This document shows positions 9,783-19,812 of a stretch of DNA of 64,000 nucleotides, piece by piece. The stretch comes from Hyaloraphidium curvatum (Eukaryota; Monoblepharomycota; Hyaloraphidiomycetes; Hyaloraphidiales; Hyaloraphidiaceae). Position 1 is the stretch's first letter. Each line of letters starts with the position of its first letter. A program made the translations under genes and the position numbers. The notes beneath the pieces are model-generated. The model was not told where the DNA came from. It saw only the letters and a program-made list of their open reading frames with translations, and made no database searches. The stretch covers positions 372,001 to 436,000 of the forward strand of contig JAIVFI010000008.1 of assembly GCA_025558095.1 (NCBI GenBank), read 5' to 3'.

Positions 9783-12740
9783 ATGGATTCGGACCCGCTC
9801 TACTACCTGGCGCCGGACTTTGAGCCGGGCAACCTCACCGTTGCGGAGCTAGCCTCCGTGCTGACGGCCAACGACGTTCCGGTGCCGCAAACCAAGGCGA
9901 AGAAGGCCACCTACGTCGAGCTCTTTCAGAAGCACATCACGGGGAAGAGGTCGCAGCTGCTGAAGCAGTACAAGCTCGCCGGAAGCATCAAGCCGAGCCG
10001 CCGCGGCATCGTCGCTGTGGCCGCGGACGGGACGGAGCGGGAACTCGGAAGCAGCGACGAAGAAGAAGCGCACGACACGAGAAGTCGCTCGGGTCGCAAC
10101 AGACCCACCAAGAACGTGAGTCCGTTCGCCGCGGACCGGCTAGCATGGACCTGAATCTGCCTCGCCAGCGCCGCAGCAGCTCAGTGCCTGCCCCCGAACC
10201 GCAGCTCTCGACACGGCCCACACGCGCCCGGAACCAGAGCCCCGAGCGTCTCCTGGCCAGGATTCACCCGGACGCGGAAGAAGCTCCACCGACCCGCAGT
10301 GGGCGCAATACGCGGAAGAAAAAGGCCGATGAGCAACCCCGCTCCCAGGTGAACGACTTCCAGGTTCGCTCGTGCAAAGCTGCTTGCCGTGCGTCCGTTG
10401 ACCGCTATATCCATTGCAGAGCGATGGCGAGAACTCTCCGCCCGCAAAGGGCAACTCGCGCGGCAGGAAGGAGGCGGTCAAGACGTCGCCGAAGCCGCAG
10501 CGAGTCGCAGCGGCCGAAACGCCTGCTCCCGACACCCCGCGCCGGCGCGTCCAGCTTCGTCGCATGATGTCGCCGTCTGCTGGGGCGACTGACTCGGAGC
10601 GCGTGCCACCCCCGACTGTGTTCACTCCTAAAAGCAAGAGCACGGCGCAGTATGACATGGCAACCTGGGTTTCGAAAACCGTGGACGTCTCGGACTCGGT
10701 CGACGACGTCTATGGAACGGGACCGCAGGCTCTCCGTGCCCTCAAGAACATCCCGTACGAGAAGGACCTTCAATGCCAGTTCCACATCCCGGCGGTCACT
10801 CGGGCGAGCCAGCTTATCGGCATCCGCCTCCTGGACGAGAAGATATTCGACGAGGTAGGCCGTCAAGGTGCTTTGCAGTTCAGTGACTCGGTGTCTAATT
10901 TGTTGATTGTGCAGGTGTTGAAGCGTGTCGCCGAAGCGCCGAACCGCCTGCGACTGCGCGACGCTGTCGAGAGCTGGCTGGCTGCGCACGGCATCACCTT
11001 CGGCGACAAGAAACTGGGCTCGAGCATGACGCCCAAGCATGCGGCGGGCGGCAAATCTACAGCTCAGTTCGACTTTGCCAGCTGGACGCAAAAGGACATA
11101 ACGATGACCGAGACCGTCGACAACATCTGGGGCACGGGGCCGGCGACTCTGAAGGAGCTCAAGGCTTTGCCCGCGGACTATGAGTTCGTTGGTTTCTACT
11201 TCTGTCCAGCAATCACCACGGCAGGGCAGCTCCTCGGGTTGAGGCTCCTCGGCAAGGATGAGTTTGCGAAGGTTGGCGAAGAAGCCTTCCGATCGACCAT
11301 TCTTGCTCACTGTGGCCCCTTGTGCAGGTCATGGACCTCACCCACCCGTCGTTCATCGCCCCCAACAAGGCGAGGCTGACTGCTGCAATCGAAGGATGGC
11401 TCGAGAACCACGGCGTCACGCTTGACGACAAGGAGATCGAGGCCAAACCGCGCGCGATGACCGCCTCTTTGGAGGCTCCCGCAACCCGCACCGAAGCTAT
11501 CGACCTGCTCCGCCGCTTGTCTCGCCAGAGCACTCGCGACTCGAACGGTGCCGCTTCCCCCACGTCCCCTCTGCGAGCTGCAGCCCAGGGCGGGCAGCAG
11601 ACTTCTCCCAGCCGACTTGGAGAGACCAGGAAGCTTCACCGCAACCTGCTCCGTGGACCGGCGGTGCAGTCCAAGACCATGGAGGCCTCGCCTCCGCGCG
11701 TGCCGCCGATGACCGCACCTGTTGACTCGGACGTTCCTCCTCCGGCCGATGTTGAAGAGATCGACGCTTCCGCCGGTTCCGATGCCGCCACGATGCCGTC
11801 GGATCTCGACGCCTCCATCACCGCCTGGGTGATGCCTGCCGCGGCCGAGTCCGCGCCGTCGGAGACAGCCAGGCAAGCGATCGAAGATGCCCTGCAGACG
11901 CTTCCGGCACCCAAGAAGCGAAGCAAGACGTACATGCCCCTTATCGCCGCAGTACTCGCGGGTTCCGGCGCCTACGGCGCGGTGACCACCCTCGAAGGCA
12001 ACAGCGCCGTGGCGCAAAGCGTGCAGTCGCATGCGAGCGCCGTGTCCGCAATGGTGCGGGCGCAGGCCGAGGCCGGCATGGCCATGCTCCCTAGCATGCC
12101 CGCTGGCGTCGAGTGGGATAAGCTGCCGGGCGTCGAGTACGCCGCCGAGCTCGGAAACCGCTACGTCGCGCCTGCTGTCGATTCGGTCTGGCAGGCGATC
12201 GCGCCCACCATGGAGTCGGCCTGGCAGGCGGTCGCCGATTCAGGGCTGTACGAAAAGGTGGCGGACGCCATGCCTGCTGGAAGCGTGGACCCCGCGATTT
12301 CGGCGACCCTCGCCGCCTCCATCTTGGCCTTCCTCGCCCGATCGCGCGGCAAGAAGACCAAGCCCGCGGCATCCGCCGTTGCGCGAGCGATTGCGGTGGC
12401 CCTGCGCCAGGCAAACGGCGGCCTGGACGTGGCCGAGCTGAAATTGGCCCTGGCGAAACAGGCTCCGGACGGCGTTGCGCCGTTTACGGAAGCCGAGTGG
12501 GATGCAATCCGCACGATCGCGGTCGAGGAACTCGGCGTCGTCGTGCAGTACGAGCCCGAAATCTGGTCGGTTGCTGCTCAGGCGGAGCCGATCATGCCCG
12601 AATCGCCGAAGCGGGGAGGCGTGGTGCTCTCCAAGAAGCAGCTGTGGGAGAAGCGCGCGGAGGCCGATCGGGTCGCCGATCCCAAGGCGCGCGCGGCCGC
12701 CCTCGCTGCGCTGGAAGTGACCGAGGAGAGCGACATCTAG
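9783..12740 (+). CDS. Heh1/Src1-type inner nuclear membrane protein with duplicated domain
   Basis: 905 residues in five exons (introns 10116-10168, 10349-10419, 10855-10914, 11272-11327), all phase 0. Residues 1-50 form a HeH/LEM-like helix-extension-helix (DFEPGNLTVAELASVLTAND). A basic Ser/Arg region follows. Residues about 245-352 and 364-474 are two copies of one domain (STAQYDMATW / STAQFDFASW; YGTGPQALRALK / WGTGPATLKELK), each cut by an intron after residue 72 of the repeat. Two hydrophobic segments near 631 and 758 flank a probable lumenal loop. A C-terminal nucleoplasmic MSC-like domain (NGGLDVAELKLALAK) ends the protein. The family role is chromatin tethering and nuclear pore surveillance. 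The duplicated domain is not one I know. Confidence 0.75.
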
Positions 12741-12920
12741 AGAAGAGCCGGGAACCGGGCTTGAGTTGGGACTGTTTGCCGAAAATCTTGCAATCTTCCG
12801 GGTTGCCGCTTGTCGTAATGAAGCAAAAGCTATCGCAAGGTGTACCACAAAATGCAGTAATCTATCGTCTTCCGGGTATCTAAAGCAACAGTCGCTCAAC
12901 TGCAGACACTTCCTTGAAAA

Positions 12921-14621
12921 TCAGCAATTCGTAAAACACGGTTGCCGAGTAAAGGCTTCGAACCGCCTCCGTATGGTCCGAATCCTCCTCTTGAAGGGCG
13001 TCTCCCCCGCTTCAGCGTCCCCAATCGGCGCCTCGTCCATCGGCACCTCCACGTCGACCTCCTCCTCGTACACCATCACCGGCGGCCTCTTGACGAGGGC
13101 ATGCGGCGATCCCGCCTCGCCGTCGGTCGACAGCGCGGCGCGCCTGAGGATCTCGACGGTGTTGAACGCCTGGCCCCGCATGACGGCCTTCTGCTTGCGG
13201 AAGAGCGACTCGTCGAAATCCGGGTCGAGCCGGAAGAGGGCCTCCAGCTCGGCAAACGTCCGGCTCCACCACTCGTTGGACGTCAGCCGGGGCAGCACGA
13301 GGTCCGACGTTTCCTTGGAAAACGGCGTGTGCGAGAGCGGGAGGAAGGACCACGCGGGGGGGTAGGAGCGCCAGTTGTCGGGGTGCTTGTGCGGGAAGGC
13401 GAGGCCGTTGTCGATGGCCCCGAGGCGGATCTTGGGGCCCGTGCGACCATCAGCGGCGCCGGGGACGGGGTTCAGGGAGGGCGAGCTTGCGTCGCCCTGC
13501 TGGCTGCCGATCTGGGTGGATTCGGAGGACAGCCGGGCGACGTCGAGCTCGGGTGCCAGCAGGGCGGCGGCTTCGGAGGACGAGGCGCCGATGTCCTGCA
13601 GCGAATGCTCCGATGCGGGGCGCTGGCCGGGTCGCTGCACCGCGCTGCTACTGCCGGCGCCTGCCGGGGCCGGCGGCGCGTTGGCCTTTTGTTTCCGCGC
13701 GTTCCGGTCCGTGTCGTCGCGCACGAGCAGGTTGTCCAAGCTCCGGTCCGTGTTCCGGATGAGGATGTCCAAGATGCAAAGCTTCTCAAACTGGAAGCGG
13801 AATTCGCGCTGCGTGTCCTCGTCCCATCCCAAAGGGTGGCCGCGGCCCATGTGCAGGTAGGCCAGCCGGTCGTATCCCGTGCTGAAGAAGAGCGTGGCGT
13901 CCTCGTATCCCTCCAGAAAAATCTGGAACGAGCCGATTTTTGGCGGGAGCGGAGCCCAGCCTTTTTTCGCGGCCCAGCGTTCCGCTTTGGAGTAGTGGAA
14001 CGACGGCGAGGCCAGCGTCACGACCTCGGTGCGCGGCACCAAGCCCAGGTTCAGCCGGCGGTCGATGTACGACGCGCCTGCCTCGGATATGTAGCCCACG
14101 TTCGGAATGAGGCACGAGCGGCCGAAGCAGAAGGGGAACAGGTGTTTGTGCACCCATTTGGTGAACTTCGGGTTCATGCGGCCGTACGGTTCCTCGTCGC
14201 GCGGTTTGAAGACGCCGACGATGCGGCCGGCCTTGTTGCGCGCAAAGTACGAGCCCGACGAGCCCTTGTGGATGCGGGTGGGAAACACGCCGTCGTCGAT
14301 CGCCTCGCGCACCGAGTCGACGACGAGTGCGAACTGGGCTGCCGACACGTCGGGGTACGCGCGCAGCGGCGAGGCGGGCGCGCCGTCCTCGGGCTCGTCG
14401 GCGAGGATGTGGTCGACCTGCGCCGACGCCGTCGACGCGCCCGAGCGGTGGCGGACGTGCGCGGCGCGCGTGACGAGCAGCGACGTCGCGCGGCGCTTCG
14501 GCGTCGCCGCCCCCCGCGGCGCGCGCACCCGCGGGATCAGCGGCGTCTCGTCGCCCTGCTCGGCCGCCGCTACCGCCTCGTCGGGGCCCGGCCCGCTGTC
14601 GGGGCTCGCGGGCGCCGACAT
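12921..14621 (-). CDS. LSB6: Phosphatidylinositol 4-kinase type II
   Basis: Makes PI4P from phosphatidylinositol at Golgi/endosomal membranes. 566 residues, single exon. The open frame extends upstream to 14693, but with a GTG; the first ATG is at 14621. The kinase domain runs from about residue 110: SYFARNKAGRIVGVFKP contains the ATP-binding lysine, EEPYGRMNPKFTKW and CFGRSCLIPNVGYISEAGAS are PI4K2 signatures, LDILIRNTDRSLDNLLV is the catalytic loop and IDNGLAFPHKHPDNWRSYP the activation segment. A low-complexity insertion separates the last two. The usual CCPCC palmitoylation motif is replaced by FPFCFG, so membrane attachment may differ. Divergent from the ZIP transporter. Confidence 0.92.
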   Translation of the reverse strand: MSAPASPDSGPGPDEAVAAAEQGDETPLIPRVRAPRGAATPKRRATSLLVTRAAHVRHRSGASTASAQVDHILADEPEDGAPASPLRAYPDVSAAQFALVVDSVREAIDDGVFPTRIHKGSSGSYFARNKAGRIVGVFKPRDEEPYGRMNPKFTKWVHKHLFPFCFGRSCLIPNVGYISEAGASYIDRRLNLGLVPRTEVVTLASPSFHYSKAERWAAKKGWAPLPPKIGSFQIFLEGYEDATLFFSTGYDRLAYLHMGRGHPLGWDEDTQREFRFQFEKLCILDILIRNTDRSLDNLLVRDDTDRNARKQKANAPPAPAGAGSSSAVQRPGQRPASEHSLQDIGASSSEAAALLAPELDVARLSSESTQIGSQQGDASSPSLNPVPGAADGRTGPKIRLGAIDNGLAFPHKHPDNWRSYPPAWSFLPLSHTPFSKETSDLVLPRLTSNEWWSRTFAELEALFRLDPDFDESLFRKQKAVMRGQAFNTVEILRRAALSTDGEAGSPHALVKRPPVMVYEEEVDVEVPMDEAPIGDAEAGETPFKRRIRTIRRRFEAFTRQPCFTNC

Positions 14622-14702
14622 GTCCAACAGGGCGGGGCTGCTCGCGGGGCTGAGACCCGAAATCAGGCGCGCCCTTGAACCTTCGTTGGTCACTGGTTCT
14701 CG
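14622..14702. promoter_or_regulatory. Short divergent promoter region
   Basis: 81 bp between the PI4-kinase ATG and the first possible ATG of the ZIP gene. If the zinc transporter starts at 14757 instead, the gap is 135 bp. I recognise no zinc-response element. Confidence 0.35.
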
Positions 14703-16331
14703 ATGGAGGCCGCCAGATTGCGGAAAAAAGCTCGCCGTCGATGCTACGTCGCGATGGCGTGGGACGTGTTTGCTGCCTGCACCGGCCTGGCGCGTGTCGG
14801 AACCTGGCTCCGTGCGTTTTCAGGGCACGCGTTGCCAGGGCCCGCACAGGAGACCCAGATTGACGGGGCCCCGAGGAAGCCGGCGAACAAATGGCTCTCT
14901 TTGTCTCGGACGCTGTGGTTGGCTCTTTTGGCCCTCGTTGTTGCGACGGTACCTGCCACGCAAGCTTCCTCCCTCGACGCGCTTCCCGTGGGCGCGGAAA
15001 AGCACCGCAAAACTCCTCCTCCTCCTCCTCAGCAACCACCCCCCACGGACTCTTCCACCTACAACCTGGCGTGGCACCTGGGAGCCGCCGCGGCCGTGCT
15101 GGGCGCGTCCGCCCTTGGCGCCCTCCTCCCCTTTGCCTTTGCGCGATCCAAATCCCTCCTGGACAATGCCGAGTATTTCAACGCGGGCAAGGCGTTCGGC
15201 TGCGGCGTGCTGATCGCCACGGCCCTCATCCACATGCTGCCCCCGGCCTTTGAGCAGCTTCGCGGGGTTGAAGCGCTCAAGTTCTACCCTCCCATCGCCG
15301 GCCTGCTCGCGCTCGCGGCGATCCTGGCGATGCACCTAGTTGAGTTCTTTGCGGTCGAGTCGGTGCTTAAGAGCGGCGTCGCGGAGATGCCAGAGGACGA
15401 CAAAGCGCCGCCTCGAGCCGTGAGGGAAGAGCACGATCATGACCACAGTTCTGGCGCAGGACACGCCCATTCCCACGACAGCGGGGCACACAGTCACCAC
15501 GATGGGGCAGCACACAGTCACCACGATGGGGCGGCAAGTCGGCTCCACGATTCCATTTTGACTCTGCCGGAAGGCCAGGACGGGATCGTCGAGGACGAGA
15601 CCCGGCCGCTGCTCTCCACCGTGCCCCTGCCCGTCCCCCGGTTCCGCGGGCTGGACTTTACCGCGGACTTCCCCGTGCCTCCGGCGCGGCCGGCGTCCCT
15701 CGACGGGAACCCCGTCGTGCAGGTCACGTTCCGCATCGTGCAACCCAAGAACTGCAGCCACGGCCACTTGGAACCGTGCCAGCCCAAGATTTGCGGGCAC
15801 ACGCACGTGGACGCCTTCGATATCGCCGACCTGCAGAGGCGCAAGATCTCGACGTACCTGCTCTTTGGTTCCGTCGCGGTGCACTCGGTCATCATCGGCA
15901 CCACGCTCGGTGTGGAATCGGACGCCGCCTTCCTCAGCCTCCTCGTCGCCCTTGTCTTCCACCAAGGATTCGAGGGCCTCGCGCTCGGTGTCAAGCTGCG
16001 CGAGAACCGCGAGCTCGACCCCGACTTCGGCCGGCGCACGACCAACCTCCCCACCATTGTGCTGTCGCTGATGTTTGTACTCGCTGCGCCCTTCGGCGTG
16101 CTGCTGGGCATTTTTCTGAGGACGAAGTACGATACCGGCTCGCAGACCTCCCGGATGGTGCAGGGCACCCTGGATGCCATGTCGGGCGGCGTCTTGCTCT
16201 ACGTGGGGCTTGTCACCTTCCTGTCGGGCGAGCTCAACGTGCACACGGGATCCAAGTGGGGCAAGGTGGCGATGGTGGTGTGCTTGTGGCTGGGGGCGGC
16301 GGCGATGGCGGCGGTCGGGCTGTGGGCTTGA
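14703..16331 (+). CDS. ZIP-family zinc/iron transporter
   Basis: Imports Zn2+ (or Fe2+) across the plasma or an organelle membrane. 542 residues from the ATG at 14703; 14757 is an alternative in-frame start. A probable signal peptide (SRTLWLALLALVVATVPATQ) precedes the transport domain. Membrane segments follow, with GCGVLIATALIHMLPPAFE. A cytosolic histidine-rich loop at about residues 245-280 (EEHDHDHSSGAGHAHSHD) contains an eight-codon tandem duplication. The metal-site helices are VHSVIIGTTLGVE and LVFHQGFEGLALG, which are the ZIP HSxxxG and HQxFEG motifs. A GGVLLYVGLV segment ends the domain. No intron. Confidence 0.93.
   Translation: MEAARLRKKARRRCYVAMAWDVFAACTGLARVGTWLRAFSGHALPGPAQETQIDGAPRKPANKWLSLSRTLWLALLALVVATVPATQASSLDALPVGAEKHRKTPPPPPQQPPPTDSSTYNLAWHLGAAAAVLGASALGALLPFAFARSKSLLDNAEYFNAGKAFGCGVLIATALIHMLPPAFEQLRGVEALKFYPPIAGLLALAAILAMHLVEFFAVESVLKSGVAEMPEDDKAPPRAVREEHDHDHSSGAGHAHSHDSGAHSHHDGAAHSHHDGAASRLHDSILTLPEGQDGIVEDETRPLLSTVPLPVPRFRGLDFTADFPVPPARPASLDGNPVVQVTFRIVQPKNCSHGHLEPCQPKICGHTHVDAFDIADLQRRKISTYLLFGSVAVHSVIIGTTLGVESDAAFLSLLVALVFHQGFEGLALGVKLRENRELDPDFGRRTTNLPTIVLSLMFVLAAPFGVLLGIFLRTKYDTGSQTSRMVQGTLDAMSGGVLLYVGLVTFLSGELNVHTGSKWGKVAMVVCLWLGAAAMAAVGLWA
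15487..15534 (+). repeat. 24-bp tandem duplication in ZIP histidine loop
   Basis: Two adjacent copies of a 24-bp unit beginning cacacagtcaccacgatggg, differing at one base near the end. They encode two copies of AHSHHDGA in the metal-binding loop. The length is a multiple of three, so the frame is kept. Confidence 0.85.
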
Positions 16332-16780
16332 TCGGGTTCGGGTTGGGAGGCGCCCCCGTGGTTGGGCGGTGCTGCGGGGAGGCGTGATCTGGTTTCCACA
16401 AGTGCTGCGGGTCGGGTGAACCGGGCGTGTTCGTTGATCGGAAAACTCTTGTTATCTTGGTTGAAGCACGGCGAGGCTGGTCTTCTGTGTGGACGGGGTT
16501 GCCACGTGTGCTTGATCGGCCGACAGGGCCTTTCGTCGGCTTCCGCAAGGTCGGTTCAGCCCGACCGGTTCCTCGGAATCTCCCACCAGTTCCACACCCA
16601 CTCAACGCACGGTAGCGGATCCGCGCACTTGGAGCAGTGTTTGGCGGGGCCTCCGCACCCATGACCGGCTAGCCGCGGGCTCCCGACGAGGACTGCCGAG
16701 AGCGCGCACCTCTGAGTGCCGCAGGGCCCGCGCGGAGTTCTCGCGGAGTTCTCGCAGCCGCCGCCCGAGGCACCGCCGCC
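16332..16780. other. Intergenic, nothing recognised
   Basis: 449 bp between two plus-strand genes. It should contain the ZIP terminator and the promoter of the GNAT gene. It has no RNA gene or conserved frame that I can support. Confidence 0.5.
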
Positions 16781-18540
16781 ATGCCGACGATCTACGACAA
16801 GACGCGGCGCGCGCGGTCGGCGCTGCGGGCGCACGCGCTGCTCGCGCCGCTCAACCCCGACGGGTCGCTGCCCGGCCCCAAGCCGGCGCCCGCGAGCACC
16901 CGGCCGCCGCCGGCCGACCCGATCACCTTCGAGTCGCGCTCGGACGCGGACTGGGAGCGCGACGAGCTCGTGTCGACCCTGGAGCGCGTCATGCTGGCCA
17001 CGGCCGAGAAGCGTAAGGCCCTGTTCAAGTCCAAGGTCGGCCCCAGCGGGCCCCGGCGGTCGGACCTCGAGGTGGAGGACAGGAGGATGTGGCTGGTGGT
17101 GCAGTGTCACGAGATCGTCAAGAAGGAGCGGGACAAGGTGGTCTCGTCGAGGCGCGGGCTCTGTGGGTGGCGGACGGCGGATCTGGGAGGCGTCCGCTGA
17201 CACGCCGGTGCGCTGGCAGCGAAACCCGGCTCGGACGGCCTCTCGACGCTGAAGATCCTCATCCGCGCCGTGTTCGACTCGCTGGAAAAGGAGCTGCTCG
17301 ACCTCTCTCCCGACGGGGTCAACTCGCCGCAGGATCCGGAGCGCTCTCGACGTTCCGGACGGTCTCCGACGAGGTCGCCAACCCGAGCGATGGACATTGC
17401 TTCCGATCGGAGGAGGAACGAGCTGAGAAACGAGCTGGGCATCTCGCCGCCGAGCGGCGTGAGCATCAAGATCGAGAGGCTGAAGCGGTTTGACGACGAA
17501 GTCAAGAACGATCGCTTTCGGCGCTCCTTGGACCACCGAGGACGTGGGTAGCTTGCTGTCTTGTGATACGGCAACATTCTCACGCCTGTTTGACAGTCGA
17601 GATTCGAGGGTTCGGCAATAAGCGCCGCAACCTCGGCAACACGCTCTACCTCACCGACGCCTTCTTCCCCGAGCTCGATCAAGACGAGGACCAGTCGACG
17701 CCGCTCCTCCCGCCGCACGTCAACGGTCCGATTACCCTCCCCACCACGGACAAGAGCCTGCGCGCGTCGCTCCGCCGCCTCTACTTTCCCACCGTCTCCT
17801 CGGCTCCGCAGAAGAAGAGCAACATCACCGTCAACAACCGCAGACCGTACCCGAAAGTGAAGTTCCGGGGCCGGAACCACCGCAACGGTGCATCGCGCGC
17901 CAGCAGCGTGCCTCCGGTCAGCGTGCCGCACCCTGCACACGCGGCGCCCGAGCTCGTGGTGGACCCCCCGGAAGGAGCTTCCCCGCCGGAGCGCTCCGCG
18001 CACGAGCGCATGGCGCACGAACATTTCCACAGCGACCTGCCCTGGCTGCGGATCCAGACGATTGCCAGCGCGTCGGACCTGGAGGACAAGCCCGAGCTCG
18101 TCGCCCAGGCGTCTGCGCTTGTCCGCCGCGAGTTCGGCAAGATGGGCTGCGACATCTCCGGCTCGCGCGTCGCCGAGGGGGTCGAGGAGGGCTTCGGATG
18201 GGACCTCGTGGTGCTCTGCACGCCCTCGCGCACGGCCAGGGGCGCGGTCAGGGAGGAGGTGGTCGCGGCGCTGGAGCGGACCTTCATGCGGTCGTACGTG
18301 TGGGTGCACCATCTTTGCGTGCACTCGCGGTACCAATCGTCGGGGCTGGGGACTTGGCTGATGGAGAGGTGCAAGGAGATGGCACGTGCTAGGGGGAAGG
18401 ACGGGGTGCTGCTGTTTGCGCTGGGAGAGGTGGCGGCGTGGTACGGAAGGCAGGCGTTCACGGACTACGCGACGATACCGCCGCAGGAGGAGTGGGGCGA
18501 GGATCGCGTCATGGTGTGGAAGGCAGAGCTTTCGCCCTGA
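16781..18540 (+). CDS. GNAT-fold N-acetyltransferase-like protein
   Basis: Three exons (16781-17162, 17220-17543, 17597-18540; introns 57 and 53 nt) close in phase to 549 residues. The N-terminal 300 residues are of unknown family, with a basic, partly disordered middle. The C-terminal domain carries the GNAT acetyl-CoA signature: HHLCVHSRYQSSGLGTWLM has the QxxGxG loop after a beta strand, followed by helix KEMARARGKDG and strand-turn AAWYGRQAFTDY, typical of the end of the fold. The substrate cannot be told. No targeting signal is visible. Confidence 0.7.
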
Positions 18541-18639
18541 TTCTGATGCACGGTTGCGGACTGGGCTCTTTCATGTGATGCTGTGCCGGCACATTTGATT
18601 CCGGCGTGTACAATCAATTCATGATTCATTACTCATCCA

Positions 18640-19727
18640 TCAAAGCTTCGCGGCCTTCTGCTTCTCTTCCCGCAGCCGCTTTTGCCGTTCCGCCAGCCGA
18701 GCAAAGGCCTGGGTGGGTTCCTTCCGCACGTATTCTGGGACACGGGCGGTTAGCGTACCTTTGGCTCGCATGCCAGGCATACTTACGAGCCGAGACGAAA
18801 TCGACTTCGGACACGAGGTTGGCCGTGACTTTTCGGTTGTATTCGAGCGCCTCCCGCATCAGCTTCTTGGCCTCGAACATGCTGTGCTGGCACATCAGCA
18901 CGGATGCAAGCTAGGACGTCGGTTGAGGCCCACCTCCGCGGGTTGCACTCCTTCAGCATCTCCTTGATGTGGTTGTGGACGTCCTGGTGGAAGTTCTCCT
19001 TGGGGAACAGCCGGTTGAAGTAACCAGCCTCCAAAAGCTCCTTGGCATTCATCTTGCGAGCAAAGATGAGGGCTTCCGAAGCGCGTCCCAGGCCCATCCG
19101 CAAGGGGAAGCTGAGCGACGTCGCCGCCTCGGGTGCAAGAGCGAGCGTGACGAACGACGCGTGCACCGTTGTATCCTCCGTAGCGTAGATGATGTCCGCA
19201 TGGCTGGTCCACCCTCCGGGGATCCCGACCACGGGGCCGTTGAGGGCTGCGACGAAGATCTTCGGGAAGTTGGCAATACGCCGGACAAGGAGGCTCGAGC
19301 TGCCGGCGCTGGTCGAGTGGAAGTTCCTGCGAATCTCCCCCGGGTTCGGGTCCGCGCCGCCGCTCGCTCCTCCGACCCCGATGTCGATGCCGGCAGAGAA
19401 GTCTTAGAGAGAGACAGGAAAGAGAGACGAGATGAGGGGAAGTGACATGCCAGGGACAAGCAAGCCACCCACAGCGTCCGGTCCCCGTCAGCACCACCAC
19501 GATGACTCTGTCATCGCTCTCAAACTCGGTGATGATATCGACGAGCTTGTGGGACGGCGTCCAAAGTCAGTGACCCCTTGACCCGGCACCACGGAACTTG
19601 GACCGACGTCGTGGATAGCCCGCCGAGTTATCGCATTCAGAGACTGAGGGCGGTTGAATGTAATGGTGGCGATTCCAGAGTCGAGCGTGACGTCGAAACC
19701 GTCGTACGGGCCGGAGTAAGAGGCCAT
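18640..19727 (-). CDS. Peroxisomal enoyl-CoA hydratase/isomerase
   Basis: Crotonase-superfamily enzyme of fatty acid beta-oxidation. Five exons (19727-19608, 19545-19473, 19402-18934, 18881-18787, 18734-18640) give 283 residues with consistent phases. The first acceptor (CACAAG) is the least certain. GIATITFNRPQSLNAI is the N-terminal signature, YFSAGIDI and NGPVVGIPGGW form the oxyanion hole, and ADIIYATEDTTVHASF follows. The last exon ends in Ala-Lys-Leu before the stop, a type 1 peroxisomal targeting signal. Hydratase, delta3-delta2 isomerase and dienoyl isomerase cannot be separated from sequence alone; the length and PTS1 fit the isomerases. Confidence 0.88.
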
Positions 19728-19812
19728 TGTTTCTGGTACGCGTGGGAGACACGCAGCAGAGCCGATCGAAGACGTCCCTCAATCGAAACAGCTTCACTTT
19801 CTGCAGACCGCG

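Noticed and set aside
12942-14678. A 578-codon plus-strand frame opposite the PI4-kinase
   Set aside because: Arg/Gly/Val-rich product with no motif; the minus strand carries all kinase signatures.
14622-14693. PI4-kinase start at 14693
   Set aside because: The codon there is GTG. The first ATG in frame is 14621 and the kinase domain begins well inside it.
13786-15039. Minus-strand 417-codon frame across the PI4K/ZIP boundary
   Set aside because: It runs through the divergent promoter and opposite the ZIP signal region; no conserved segment.
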